A stretch of DNA of 64,000 bases from assembly GCF_008281175.1 (NCBI RefSeq), contig NZ_CP036524.1, positions 2,480,001 to 2,544,000 on the forward strand, in the 5' to 3' direction. The stretch comes from [Clostridium] hylemonae DSM 15053 (GTDB taxonomy: Bacteria > Bacillota > Clostridia > Lachnospirales > Lachnospiraceae). A program made the position numbers and the translations under genes. Below the pieces are notes generated by a model. The model was given only the letters and a program-made list of their open reading frames with translations. It made no database searches and had not been told where the DNA came from. This document shows positions 45,535 to 54,662 of the stretch, piece after piece (the stretch's first letter is position 1; each line of letters opens with the position of its first letter).

Positions 45535-46272
45535 TTAATATTTTGTTGCCATAATTCCTTTTACGATACTCTCAAACTGATGGAACGGGATTCCAACTGC
45601 CATGTCCGAGTCCTCCCATCTGCAGAGCATTCTTGTGCTCGGGCAGAGCACGCTGACGTTCATTTCACCTGTAATATACGGGACTGCCGTCACCTCTGAA
45701 CACATCCCCTGCATTGCTCCCATGTCGATCTTGGGCTTGATTCCCGAATCATATTCATATCCCTGGATCATACGCATCGCCTGGTACGCATTGACGATCG
45801 CGATAATGACGTCCGGCTGCATTGTACAGCTTACAAACGGGCGTACAACGATGCCATACGTCAGCGGCTGGTACGCGTGCAGACTTTTGATACTGTTCCT
45901 GAGCCTTCTCGCCGCCGCAGGTGAATCGTACAGATTATAAGAGAAATATTCTGTACCGCTCTCGATCCTGTCCGTACTTTTTTCCAGTGCAAGGGCAGTT
46001 GTTCCCCCGTCACATTTATGATTGGCGAGGCGGGACTTAAATTCCATTCCTCTTGAAGCCTTCTGGACCATGACGCAGTACGGCGCTCCTCCTTTGATCT
46101 CCGGGACCTCACAGGCATCGTAATCTTCCTTCTCAAAGAAAAACTGTACTCCCACGAGTTGTTTTTTTAACCCCGCCGCCTCTTTTAGATCGTCGGCCAG
46201 CGCTTTCATCTTGTCCCGCTCATACGCATCCTGCGGAAGTCCATATGTTAATTTTTCACTTTTAAACGGCAT
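45535..46272 (-). CDS. DUF169-domain protein
   Basis: Protein of 245 residues of the DUF169 family (COG2043), function unknown. It has the family look: an N-terminal QLVGVQFFFEKEDYD, a Cys-containing APYCVMVQKASRG, VRPFVSC, and the C-terminal GMCSEVTAVPYITGEMNVSVLCPSTRMLCRWEDSDMAVGIP-like region with several conserved Cys. I set the start at 46272, since AGGAGAAAAG precedes it; an ATG at 46290 overlaps the ecfT-type gene. It is the last gene of the ECF transporter operon, so a role tied to the imported compound is plausible (inference). Confidence 0.85.
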   Translation of the reverse strand: MPFKSEKLTYGLPQDAYERDKMKALADDLKEAAGLKKQLVGVQFFFEKEDYDACEVPEIKGGAPYCVMVQKASRGMEFKSRLANHKCDGGTTALALEKSTDRIESGTEYFSYNLYDSPAAARRLRNSIKSLHAYQPLTYGIVVRPFVSCTMQPDVIIAIVNAYQAMRMIQGYEYDSGIKPKIDMGAMQGMCSEVTAVPYITGEMNVSVLCPSTRMLCRWEDSDMAVGIPFHQFESIVKGIMATKY

Positions 46273-46286
46273 AATCTTTTCTCCTG

Positions 46287-47093
46287 TCATTTTAAATTAA
46301 ATCCAAAACTGAACCGGAACATTCCGATGTAGATAAGAACAGCGGTCAGTACGATATATACGAGACACGTACCGGCTGCAAAGAGCCAGTCCGCCCGTTC
46401 TACCTTTGTCTGCCTGTAATAGCTTCTTGCGCGGCCCGCGCCGAGTCCTCTGCTCTCCATGGCGGCGGCCACACGTTCTCCTCTTCTGGCCGCGCTGCAC
46501 AGCAGCGGAAGCATGATGCGAAACGGCGTGCTCAGCCGGTTTATCAGGCCCCTGTCCCACTCGATCCCCCGTATCTCCTGCGCCAGCCTGATACTTTCGA
46601 TCTCGCTTTGAAGCGTCGGAAGGAAACGGTAGGCAGCCAGCGCCGCGTAACCATGTACCGGGGACAGGCCCATCTGCAGAATGAGACTCAGCACGAGATC
46701 GTTCGGGTCTGTTGTAAGGACGAACAGAAGCGACATAAGCGAGATAGATATGATCCTCATCCCAAGCGACAATATACTGATAAGATCACTGCTGCTCCAG
46801 TGAAATATCCATATATGCCAGGCATCTCCTCCTCCGTCGATTCCTTTCATGATGAGCATGAACGCTATAAAGGCAATGCCTATTCCAAGAAACACCCGCA
46901 TTTTCCTCAGTATGATCCCCGGCGGGATCTTCCCACCGATGCAGCCGAGGAGCAGCGCCATCAGAAAGGTACATAGCGGCAGCACCGGATAAAGGGACAG
47001 GCTGATCAGTATAGTGACAATAACTATGAGACATAGCTTTATAAGCGGATTCCTTCTGTGAAGGAACGAATCCCTCCATTCATATGTGAACAT
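46287..47093 (-). CDS. ykoC: ECF transporter transmembrane subunit (EcfT, YkoC-like)
   Basis: Membrane protein of 268 residues with four to six helices that couples ATPase hydrolysis to the substrate-specific subunit. The N-terminus (HRRNPLIKLCLIVIVTILISL) has the EcfT start pattern. The coupling motif region after helix 4 is seen in AARRGERVAAAMESRGLGAGRAR, with an ARG-type signature. Start at 47093 is preceded by AAAGGAGG. It follows the ATPase gene by two bases. The symbol rests on the operon order (E-D-C) and homology of the S component. Confidence 0.88.
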   Translation of the reverse strand: MFTYEWRDSFLHRRNPLIKLCLIVIVTILISLSLYPVLPLCTFLMALLLGCIGGKIPPGIILRKMRVFLGIGIAFIAFMLIMKGIDGGGDAWHIWIFHWSSSDLISILSLGMRIISISLMSLLFVLTTDPNDLVLSLILQMGLSPVHGYAALAAYRFLPTLQSEIESIRLAQEIRGIEWDRGLINRLSTPFRIMLPLLCSAARRGERVAAAMESRGLGAGRARSYYRQTKVERADWLFAAGTCLVYIVLTAVLIYIGMFRFSFGFNLK

Positions 47094-47095
47094 GT

Positions 47096-48907
47096 TCAAG
47101 CCTCCTTTACACACCGGATCAAGTAATCTGTCATCTGCTTTCTGCTGACGAAAAGCGGGACTTCTTCCGCATATTTGTGAAGTTCTTCCGAAAACCGCCA
47201 GACAGACGGGACCTCAAGCTTTCCTTTTCTGACCGCGTCCGCATCACGGAAGATGTCTTCAGGCGCGCCGCAGAATTCTGTCTGTCCGTCTGCGAGCACG
47301 ACCACCTTTTTCGCGTAGTCGGCCACAAGCGTCATATCGTGAGTGACGACGATGATCGTGACCCCTTCCCGGTTCAGTTCCAGCATCAGTTCCATAAGCT
47401 CCCTCTGGTTGTCGAAATCCTGCCCGTAAGTAGGTTCATCCAGTATGAGGACTTTCTGTCCGGTGAGCAGCATGGCCGCAACGCTCAGTCTGCGCTTTTG
47501 TCCCTGGCTCAGAAGAAACGGGCTCTTGTTCTTCTCGGAACTGAGGTGAAATCTCTCCAGCATGCCGGCGGCCCGCTTTTTCTTTTCCGTCTCATCCATT
47601 CCGTTCTTCTTCAGGCTGAACATGAGCTCGTCAAAAACATTGTTTGTCACAAACTGGTCCTCCGGATTCTGAAATACGAGACCAAAGTCACGGTACAGGC
47701 GCTTTTTGTCACAGCAGTCAAGCTCTCTGCCGTCCGCCTTGACGGAACCGCCGTACGGGGAGAGCACCCGGAACAAGACTTTGAGAAAAGTAGACTTGCC
47801 GGCCCCGTTGGCCCCCACGACAGCGACGAACTCCTCTCTTCCGATCTCAACGTCAACACTTTTTAATACCTTGTCTGCCTGTCCGCCGTATGCATAGGCG
47901 AGGCTGTTCGCCTCTACCACATTCTCCCGCGCACGCGCTGACACGGCGGCGCTCCTGTCGGCAGGCGGAAACACCGCCAGTTCCCGCAAAAGTTCTGCGA
48001 ACCGTCTTACGGGCAATATGTCCCCTTCCCCGCATAGAAGCTGCTGTTTTTGAAAGTTCCTCACTTGCGGAATATGATCCAGCGCGTTTATCCACTCTTT
48101 CATGATAAGATATTTCTCCGGCAGAAAAATGTTGAGGCCGCGGTAGTTTTCATCGTACACGAGACTCCGGATGACAGAAGGCGCGCTGCCTTCCAGACAT
48201 ACTTTGTTCCCGCCATCCATCACGATCACATGACCTGCTTTATCGAGCAGATGCTCCAGATTATGTTCTACAAGTATGATCGTTTTGCCGTATCTGCCCA
48301 CAAGCTGCCCAAGAAGCGAAAAGACTTCCGACCTGCTTGCCGCGTCGAGATTGGCCGTCGGCTCGTCGAGTATAAGGATCTCCGGCTGCATCGCAAGGAC
48401 AGATGCAATGGCGATCTTCTGCTTCTGTCCTCCTGAAAGGCTTGTGAGCAGAGTGCTGCGCAAGGCTCTCATTCCGACCATGCCGAGCGCCTCATCTATA
48501 CGGCGGTCCATCTCCTCCTGCGGCGTGTTCTCGTTCTCCAGCCCGAAAGCGATCTCGTCCTCTACTGTAAATGTACAGAACTGTGTCTCCGGATTCTGGA
48601 ACACCATGCCCATGTGGCGTACCATGTCTTTCGTCCTTTTCGTCAGGATATCTTCCCCTTTAAACCAGATATGTCCTTCGGCTTTTCCTTCATAGAAGTT
48701 GGGAATGATCCCGTTGAGCATATAGAGAAGCGTACTCTTTCCGCAGCCGCTCGGCCCGAGCAGCAGATTGACCGTACCTTCCTCGAAATAACAGTTTAAG
48801 CCCTGCCATACGGGGAGTTCTTCCCCGTCATAGACAAAGCTTACATTTTCCATTTCCACTATTTTTTTATGTACCATCTGCTCCATACCGGCTATACCTG
48901 CGCGCAT
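47096..48907 (-). CDS. ykoD: ECF transporter ATPase with two fused ABC domains (YkoD-like)
   Basis: Tandem ABC protein of 603 residues that supplies both ATPase sites of the ECF module. Domain one (about 15-255) has Walker A GPSGCGKST, signature LSGGQKQ and Walker B LILDEPTANLD. Domain two (about 330-560) has Walker A GANGAGKST, signature LSQGQKRR and Walker B LILDEPTYGQD. The first ATG (48907) overlaps the end of the S-component gene by 16 bases; ATG 48886 is an alternative start. All three transporter genes are tightly packed. Confidence 0.93.
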   Translation of the reverse strand: MRAGIAGMEQMVHKKIVEMENVSFVYDGEELPVWQGLNCYFEEGTVNLLLGPSGCGKSTLLYMLNGIIPNFYEGKAEGHIWFKGEDILTKRTKDMVRHMGMVFQNPETQFCTFTVEDEIAFGLENENTPQEEMDRRIDEALGMVGMRALRSTLLTSLSGGQKQKIAIASVLAMQPEILILDEPTANLDAASRSEVFSLLGQLVGRYGKTIILVEHNLEHLLDKAGHVIVMDGGNKVCLEGSAPSVIRSLVYDENYRGLNIFLPEKYLIMKEWINALDHIPQVRNFQKQQLLCGEGDILPVRRFAELLRELAVFPPADRSAAVSARARENVVEANSLAYAYGGQADKVLKSVDVEIGREEFVAVVGANGAGKSTFLKVLFRVLSPYGGSVKADGRELDCCDKKRLYRDFGLVFQNPEDQFVTNNVFDELMFSLKKNGMDETEKKKRAAGMLERFHLSSEKNKSPFLLSQGQKRRLSVAAMLLTGQKVLILDEPTYGQDFDNQRELMELMLELNREGVTIIVVTHDMTLVADYAKKVVVLADGQTEFCGAPEDIFRDADAVRKGKLEVPSVWRFSEELHKYAEEVPLFVSRKQMTDYLIRCVKEA

Positions 48908-49452
48908 TTAAAACCACGCAGAACCCCAGTCTTTTTAAGCCCTGCCGTAATGCCCTTCGTCAGAATGATCCCGATGACTACCGCACTTATAAGCCTTACG
49001 ATCACAATACCTGTAAACGTCTTTGCCCCTAACGTGAGATAACCGAAAACGACACAGTCTCTTCCGAGCACACAGAGCGCGCCGAGCACAGCGCCCACTG
49101 TCATATTTGCCATATTTCCCCCGTACCGCTTACAGACCGCATAGCCGATCTCCATTCCGACTGCCTGCAGCGTGCCTGCAAGGATAAGCTGGATGCCGTA
49201 GGCGCTGCCAAGCAGCAGATTCACAAATGCCGTGACGAGCGCACCGAACAGTGCAAATCCCGGCTTGCGTACTATATACATCGGCAGGGACGCCGACAGC
49301 AGATATATGCCGAACGTCAATTCCATAAACACAGGCCCAAGCAGAGAGGATAGCGGCATATAAAGATAATCCATTATCGTGTATACGACACCTATCACTG
49401 CTGCGACCATTGCTACGACCACTACTTCTTTTGTTTTCCATTTCAGTTCCAT
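48892..49452 (-). CDS. ykoE: ECF transporter substrate-specific component, YkoE family
   Basis: Integral membrane S component (186 residues, five to six helices). The YkoE pattern is visible: KEVVVVAMVAAVIGVVYTIMD, LGPVFMELTFGIYLLSASLPMYIVRKPGFALFGALVTAFVNLLLGS-like helices, and GTLQAVGMEIGYAVCKRYGG. Known YkoEDC transporters import hydroxymethylpyrimidine or thiamine and normally sit behind a TPP riboswitch. Here the leader is too short for one, so the ligand is uncertain. AGGAGGAAG precedes the ATG. Confidence 0.87.
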   Translation of the reverse strand: MELKWKTKEVVVVAMVAAVIGVVYTIMDYLYMPLSSLLGPVFMELTFGIYLLSASLPMYIVRKPGFALFGALVTAFVNLLLGSAYGIQLILAGTLQAVGMEIGYAVCKRYGGNMANMTVGAVLGALCVLGRDCVVFGYLTLGAKTFTGIVIVRLISAVVIGIILTKGITAGLKKTGVLRGFKCAQV

Positions 49453-49489
49453 TTTCTTCCTCCTCTTCCATCCCTAATGTCCGTTTTTT

Positions 49490-49517
49490 ACTATATCATA
49501 TCTTTTGAAAGTATCAA
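49490..49517 (-). promoter_or_regulatory. Promoter of the YkoE-type operon
   Basis: Read leftward, TTGATA (49512-49517), a 16-base spacer and TATAGT (49490-49495) place transcription start about 30 bases before the start codon at 49452. No riboswitch fits in this leader. Confidence 0.6.
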
Positions 49518-49579
49518 TATTTTTGCTTATTCATAATTTTCATATATCATATTGACATCATCTATAAGCGATTGAGTAC

Positions 49580-49607
49580 TTGTAAATTCTGCAAAATGTG
49601 GTAAACT
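49580..49607 (+). promoter_or_regulatory. Promoter of typA
   Basis: TTGTAA at 49580-49585, a 16-base spacer and TAAACT at 49602-49607, about 55 bases before the typA start. Confidence 0.5.
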
Positions 49608-49662
49608 AATAAAGTTGTATATAATAAATAGGTAGAAATCGTACAGGAAAAGGGAAATATTT

Positions 49663-51486
49663 ATGAAAACAAAACGAGAAGATATACGTAATATAGCCAT
49701 TATCGCCCATGTCGACCACGGAAAAACAACTCTTGTAGATGAGTTGTTAAAGCAAAGCGGTGTGTTCCGTGAAAACCAGGATGTAGAGGAACGTGTCATG
49801 GATTCTAACGACATCGAACGGGAACGGGGGATCACCATCCTTTCCAAAAACACGGCCGTTTACTATAAAGGAACAAAGATCAATATCATCGACACACCCG
49901 GACATGCTGATTTCGGGGGTGAGGTAGAACGTGTACTGAAGATGGTAAACGGTGTCGTCCTTGTAGTGGATGCATTTGAGGGCGCTATGCCTCAGACGAA
50001 GTTTGTGCTCAGAAAAGCACTGGAACTAAAGCTGCCGGTCATCGTATGTATCAACAAGATCGACCGTCCCGAGGCGCGCCCCGAGGAAGTGATCGATGAA
50101 GTGCTGGAGCTTTTTATCGACCTGGATGCCGACGACGAGCAGCTCGACTGTCCGTTTGTCTACGCTTCCGCCAAAGCCGGTTACGCGCTCGTGGAACTGG
50201 ACGACAGCCCGCAGAATATGCTTCCGCTGTTTGAGACGATACTTGACTACATCCCCGCCCCGGAAGGTGACCCTGATGCAGATACCCAGGTATTGATCAG
50301 CACGATCGATTATAACGAATACGTCGGACGCATCGGCGTGGGCAAGGTAGACAACGGAACGATCCGGGTGAATCAGGATATGGTCGTCGTCAATGCCCAC
50401 GACCCGGAGCGGAAAGATAAGGTGCGCATCAGCAAGCTGTATGAATTTGACGGGCTTAACAAGGTGGATGTAAAAGAGGCGACCATCGGTTCAATCGTGG
50501 CGATCTCAGGGATCTCCAACATATCGATCGGAGACACACTCTGCTCACCTGAGAACCCGGAAGCGATCCTGTTTCAGAAGATATCGGAGCCGACCATCGC
50601 CATGCAGTTTATCGTAAACGACAGTCCGTTTGCGGGACAGGAAGGTAAGTTTGTAACTTCCCGGCATCTGAGAGACAGACTCTACAAGGAACTGAACACA
50701 GATGTCAGTCTCCGCGTGGAAGAGTCTGACAGCACCGACAGCTTTAAGGTATCCGGCCGGGGTGAACTCCATCTGTCCGTCCTCATTGAGAACATGCGCC
50801 GGGAAGGGTATGAATTTGCGGTGAGCAAGGCGGAGGTCCTGTATAAAAAAGACGAACACGGCAAGTTATTAGAACCGATGGAAGCTGCATATATTGATGT
50901 ACCGGATGAATTTACCGGCGTTGTCATCGAAAAGCTCGGACAGAGAAAAGGGGAGCTGCGCGGCATGGGTACGTCCAACGGTGGGTACACGCGCATGGAA
51001 TTCTCCATACCGGCCCGCGGTCTCATCGGCTACCGCGGCGAGTTTCTCACCGACACGAAGGGCAACGGCATCCTGAACACGTCATTTGACGGATACGCGC
51101 CGTACAAAGGTGACATCCAGTACAGGAAACAGGGCTCTCTCATCGCGTTTGAGACAGGAGAGTCAGTCACTTACGGCCTGTTCAGCGCCCAGGAACGGGG
51201 AACGCTTTTTATCGGACCCGGCGAAAAGGTATATTCCGGCATGGTGATTGGACAGAACGGCAAGGCGGAAGACATTGAGCTGAACGTCTGCAAAATGAAA
51301 CATCTGACCAACACCCGTTCTTCAGGGGCAGACGAAGCTCTCCGCCTGACGTCACCAAAGGTGCTGAGCCTGGAGGAAGCCCTCGACTTTATCGATACGG
51401 ATGAGCTTCTGGAGGTAACTCCTGAAAATCTCAGGATCCGCAAGAAAATATTAGATCCGAAAATGAGAAAAAGAGGAATAAAATAA
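49663..51486 (+). CDS. typA: Translational GTPase TypA/BipA
   Basis: Ribosome-binding GTPase of 607 residues involved in large-subunit assembly and stress adaptation. G1 is AHVDHGKTT (about 15-23), G2 RGITIL, G3 [15 protein letters not shown]4 [11 protein letters not shown]5 YASAKAG. EF-G-like domains II, III and V follow, then the BipA-specific C-terminal domain ([24 protein letters not shown]). AAAGGGAAA lies before the ATG. The TAA stop shares its last base with the ATG of the next gene. Confidence 0.97.
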   Translation: MKTKREDIRNIAIIAHVDHGKTTLVDELLKQSGVFRENQDVEERVMDSNDIERERGITILSKNTAVYYKGTKINIIDTPGHADFGGEVERVLKMVNGVVLVVDAFEGAMPQTKFVLRKALELKLPVIVCINKIDRPEARPEEVIDEVLELFIDLDADDEQLDCPFVYASAKAGYALVELDDSPQNMLPLFETILDYIPAPEGDPDADTQVLISTIDYNEYVGRIGVGKVDNGTIRVNQDMVVVNAHDPERKDKVRISKLYEFDGLNKVDVKEATIGSIVAISGISNISIGDTLCSPENPEAILFQKISEPTIAMQFIVNDSPFAGQEGKFVTSRHLRDRLYKELNTDVSLRVEESDSTDSFKVSGRGELHLSVLIENMRREGYEFAVSKAEVLYKKDEHGKLLEPMEAAYIDVPDEFTGVVIEKLGQRKGELRGMGTSNGGYTRMEFSIPARGLIGYRGEFLTDTKGNGILNTSFDGYAPYKGDIQYRKQGSLIAFETGESVTYGLFSAQERGTLFIGPGEKVYSGMVIGQNGKAEDIELNVCKMKHLTNTRSSGADEALRLTSPKVLSLEEALDFIDTDELLEVTPENLRIRKKILDPKMRKRGIK

Positions 51487-52379
51487 TGGCTTTTTTATCG
51501 CTGCTGGAAGGAATCCGAACACCCTTCCTTGACAGACTGATGCAGTTTATCACTTATTTTGGACAGGAAATTGTTATCATAGCGGTTATCTGCGCCCTTT
51601 ACTGGTGCGCGGATAAGCGCTTTGCTTATATGCTCGGCTTTACCTATTTTACCGCCGGCCTTCTCGTACAGAGCCTGAAGATCACCTTCCGCGTCCCAAG
51701 GCCCTGGGTGATCGACCCTTCTTTTAAAGCCGTCGAAAGCGCCGTCCCCGGCGCCACAGGCTATTCCTTTCCAAGTGGACACACACAGGGCGCTGCCTGC
51801 CTGTTCTTTCCACTTGCGCTCAGGACTAAGAACACGTGGCGGAAGCTTTTATGTGTTCTCGCCTTTATACTGATCGGCTTCTCCAGAATGTACCTGGGCG
51901 TCCACACACCGAAGGATGTGATCGTATCCATGCTCCTCTCTGTCGCCGTCTCCTGTATGATCTGGCATTTTCAGCGGTTTTTTCTGGACAGTACGCAGTA
52001 CGTGAAACAGACCGCCGCTGTGCTGGCCGCCCTGTCCCTCGCCGTGGCAGCCTATGCCCTCCTCCTTAAAAGCCGCGGCACCATCGACATGGAATATGCC
52101 CTGGACTGCTGTAAAGCCGCAGGCGCCGGACTCGGATTTTCGCTCGGCTATTATATTGAACGGACACGGCTTGATTTCGACACACACACCGGCCAATTCG
52201 GCAGTCAGGCGGTAAAACTCATTGCAGGCCTTGGCCTTACACTCTTAATAAAAGAAGGCTTTCCTCTCATATTCGGAGCATCCATTATCGCCAAAATGGC
52301 CGAATATTTTGTGCTCGTTTTGTGGGTGCTCGTCCTCTACCCGTGTATCTTCACCCGGTTGGGAAGGCGGCATTCATAA
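51486..52379 (+). CDS. PAP2-family membrane phosphatase
   Basis: Membrane phosphatase of 297 residues with about six to eight helices. All three PAP2 signature motifs are present: KITFRVPRPWV, PSGHTQGA with the catalytic-region His, and SRMYLGVHTPKDV. Substrates in this family include undecaprenyl diphosphate and phosphatidylglycerol phosphate; the choice cannot be read from sequence. It overlaps typA by one base (TAATG) and is translationally coupled to it. Confidence 0.92.
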   Translation: MAFLSLLEGIRTPFLDRLMQFITYFGQEIVIIAVICALYWCADKRFAYMLGFTYFTAGLLVQSLKITFRVPRPWVIDPSFKAVESAVPGATGYSFPSGHTQGAACLFFPLALRTKNTWRKLLCVLAFILIGFSRMYLGVHTPKDVIVSMLLSVAVSCMIWHFQRFFLDSTQYVKQTAAVLAALSLAVAAYALLLKSRGTIDMEYALDCCKAAGAGLGFSLGYYIERTRLDFDTHTGQFGSQAVKLIAGLGLTLLIKEGFPLIFGASIIAKMAEYFVLVLWVLVLYPCIFTRLGRRHS

Positions 52380-52395
52380 TCCCATTTTTTAGGTC

Positions 52396-52509
52396 TTGGC
52401 AAAATCCCGGGGATAATTTATACTTGTAATGTACGCAGACGGTTCCGGCCGCAAGGTCTGAAACGATATGCCGTACATACGATGAAAACCGACCTGAAGG
52501 GGGAACTAT
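52396..52509 (+). promoter_or_regulatory. Promoter and structured 5' leader of the PsiE-like gene
   Basis: TTGGCA at 52396-52401, a 17-base spacer and TATACT at 52419-52424 give a start near 52430. The ~80-base leader can fold into a closing stem ATGTACG/CGTACAT (52429-52435 with 52472-52478) enclosing CAGAC/GTCTG (52436-52440 with 52456-52460), and the AAGGGGG ribosome site follows. I cannot match it to a known riboswitch class. Confidence 0.45.
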
Positions 52510-53121
52510 ATGAAGCACTATGTCGCTAAATTTTTAAAACGACTGGCGGTAACACTTGAATTTTTCATATCGCTCATGCTGGCGCTTGGGATCATCCTGC
52601 TCTGCCTGCGCATGGCAGTCTCGATGATCCACATTCCAAATCTGGACGTGTGGCCTAACTACAACGATCTGCTTGAAACATGCTTTAATCTCATCATCGG
52701 GGTCGAGCTCATAAGAATGATGTATTACCACACTCCGAACACAGTATTTGAAGTGCTGCTGTTCGCCATAGCACGACAGATCATCATAGACCACTCTTCT
52801 GTCTGGAGCAGCCTTATCGGAGTCTGCGCCATTGCGGTGCTGTTTGCCACACGCAAGTATCTGTTCTGTGAGTTCGACGTGGCTGACGAGATCATCTTCC
52901 GCGCAAGTACGCGGGTGAAAACAGTAAACAAGATTCTCGGCATCAGTATACCTCATGAACAGAATGAAACTCTGCTCAGCGTCATCGAACAGAAGTTTCT
53001 GGAATATAAGATCGAGACAGGCGTGGGCGCCTGTGTATACTTTTCCGACTTCGGCCTGAGAGTCGCGAAGATGCATGAAGGAAAAATTTCGAGAATTGAG
53101 GTAATACGTTCTATACATTAG
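52510..53121 (+). CDS. PsiE-like membrane protein
   Basis: Protein of 203 residues. Four hydrophobic segments (about 14-36, 55-72, 78-92, 95-110) match the phosphate-starvation-inducible PsiE membrane domain, including LDVWPNYNDLLETCFNLIIGVELIRMMYYHTPNTVFEVLLFAIARQII-type helices. The cytosolic tail (about 125-203) looks like a small alpha-beta regulatory domain (IPHEQNETLLSVIEQKFL, ACVYFSDFGLRVAKMHEGKISRIEVI). Biochemical role unknown. It is transcribed on the same strand as typA and hpf, with its own likely promoter. Confidence 0.75.
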   Translation: MKHYVAKFLKRLAVTLEFFISLMLALGIILLCLRMAVSMIHIPNLDVWPNYNDLLETCFNLIIGVELIRMMYYHTPNTVFEVLLFAIARQIIIDHSSVWSSLIGVCAIAVLFATRKYLFCEFDVADEIIFRASTRVKTVNKILGISIPHEQNETLLSVIEQKFLEYKIETGVGACVYFSDFGLRVAKMHEGKISRIEVIRSIH

Positions 53122-53224
53122 TGTCCAAACATGTTATACTACATATATCAGATAGATTATTAGTTAAAGACCGAATTGTCAGACTATAGACATCTGAAAT
53201 TATGTCGAAAAGGAGTTGGACAGC

Positions 53225-53761
53225 ATGAAGTTTATTATTAGCGGAAAGAACATCGATGTAACACCTGGCTTAAGGGAGACCGTGGAGCACAAATTGGGGA
53301 AATTAGAGAAGTATTTTACTTCCGATACGGAGATCATCGTTACCTTAAGTGTGGAAAAAGAACGTCAGAAGATTGAGGTAACGATCCCTGTGAAAGGAAA
53401 TATCATCCGTTCTGAACAGGTAAGCAGTGACATGTATGTCTCTATTGATCTAGTGGAGGAGGTTATTGAACGCCAGCTTCGCAAATATAAAAACAAATTG
53501 GTCGCAAGACATCAGGAAGGCGGCAACTTCCGCCAGGAATTTTTCGAGAGTGAATATGCTACAGAAGATGATGATGAAGTGAAGATCGTTCGAACCAAAC
53601 GTTTCGGCATCAAACCAATGTACCCGGAAGACGCATGCATACAGATGGATCTGCTCGGCCATGACTTTTTCGTTTTCTGCAATGCAGATACCGATGAAGT
53701 AAATGTAGTCTACAGAAGGAAAAACGGAACCTTCGGCCTCATTGAGCCGGAGTTCCAGTAA
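53225..53761 (+). CDS. hpf: Ribosome hibernation promoting factor, long form
   Basis: Long HPF of 178 residues that dimerises 70S ribosomes into inactive 100S particles. The N-terminal ribosome-binding domain (about 1-100: MKFIISGKNIDVTPGLRETVEHKLGKLEKYF) is joined by an acidic linker to the C-terminal dimerisation domain (about 120-178: IVRTKRFGIKPMYPEDACIQMDLLGHDFFVF, RRKNGTFGLIEP). ATG 53225 has AGGAG nine bases upstream; an in-frame TTG lies nine bases earlier. A strong terminator follows. Confidence 0.96.
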   Translation: MKFIISGKNIDVTPGLRETVEHKLGKLEKYFTSDTEIIVTLSVEKERQKIEVTIPVKGNIIRSEQVSSDMYVSIDLVEEVIERQLRKYKNKLVARHQEGGNFRQEFFESEYATEDDDEVKIVRTKRFGIKPMYPEDACIQMDLLGHDFFVFCNADTDEVNVVYRRKNGTFGLIEPEFQ

Positions 53762-53800
53762 AATATAAGAACAGAGCGTCACCAGTGAAATGTATGTGAT

Positions 53801-53847
53801 ACAAAGAGAGGGCGGACAGGTTTAAAACCTGTCCGCCCTCTCTTTGT
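53801..53847. terminator. Bidirectional terminator, 23-bp perfect stem
   Basis: Arms 53801-53823 and 53825-53847 are exact reverse complements (ACAAAGAGAGGGC...GCCCTCTCTTTGT). It separates hpf from the convergent YigZ-family gene and can act in both directions. Confidence 0.78.
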
Positions 53848-53851
53848 ACTT

Positions 53852-54508
53852 CTATCCTTCCAGCACTGCCGGCTGTCCGCCAATCTGTGCAAACCAGCAG
53901 CTCTCTCCTGCTTCCAGCGATGCCTGTCCGTTTGTCCCTTCCGTGATCTCTGAACATACAGCTTCAAGTTCTTCCCCGGGGACAAGTACATGGATTTCTA
54001 CTTTGTCCGTATATTCAGATTCCAGGATCTTAAGCCCATTCTGCCCGAGAATATACTGTATTTTACCGAGACCGGTATAATCTGTTGCGATCTTAAGTTT
54101 AACCCCCCGAATTTTGGTTATAATTACAGAAGAGGCCAGGCCTTCCTTCACAGCCTGTGAGTATGCGCGCACAAGCCCGCCTGTTCCAAGAAGCGTTCCT
54201 CCGAAGTAACGGGTCACTACTACAGCAGTGTTGCAGAGCGCCTCCCCTTTCAGTACGTCGAGCATCGGCTTTCCGGCTGTTCCCCCCGGTTCTCCGTCGT
54301 CACTGTACCGGGCAAGCTCAGACCTCTCTCCGATCACATACGCAAAGCAGTTATGACTGGCGTTCCAGTGCTTCTTTCTTATCGTTTCAATAAAAGCCAG
54401 CGCTTCTTCTTCCGTGGAGACGGGCCTGACAGAAGCGATAAAACGGGACTTCTTCTCCACGACCTCCCCCTCTCCGCCTTCGTAAACTGTCCTGTACTCT
54501 TTCGTCAT
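53852..54508 (-). CDS. YigZ/IMPACT-family protein
   Basis: Protein of 218 residues with an N-terminal UPF0029/Impact domain (KKSRFIASVRPVSTEEEALAFIETIRKKHWNASHNCFAYVIG, then SDDGEPGGTAGKPMLDVL and VVVTRYFGGTLLGTGGLVRAYS, all hallmarks) and a C-terminal DUF1949 ferredoxin-like domain (about 140-205). Eukaryotic IMPACT regulates translation; the bacterial role is unclear. ATG 54508 follows AAAGGTG; an ATG three codons earlier is possible. Confidence 0.9.
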   Translation of the reverse strand: MTKEYRTVYEGGEGEVVEKKSRFIASVRPVSTEEEALAFIETIRKKHWNASHNCFAYVIGERSELARYSDDGEPGGTAGKPMLDVLKGEALCNTAVVVTRYFGGTLLGTGGLVRAYSQAVKEGLASSVIITKIRGVKLKIATDYTGLGKIQYILGQNGLKILESEYTDKVEIHVLVPGEELEAVCSEITEGTNGQASLEAGESCWFAQIGGQPAVLEG

Positions 54509-54662
54509 ACTTTGCACCTTTCTTTCATATTACATACTGGTTCAACTAATACTATAGCGAATTTCTTAAGTTTTTCCTACTGAAATATGAAGTTTTCATT
54601 TTTTTCTTTATTTCAATTACTATATTTGCTATAATGACTTGGTATGAAGGAGGCAGACATTC

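Noticed and set aside
49453-49662. TPP riboswitch before the YkoE-type gene
   Set aside because: No THI-box sequence is present, and the likely transcription start leaves about 30 bases of leader.
53122-53224. A raiA-type structured RNA upstream of hpf
   Set aside because: Only about 100 bases separate the PsiE-like gene from hpf, too short for the ~200-base raiA motif, and no matching structure is seen.
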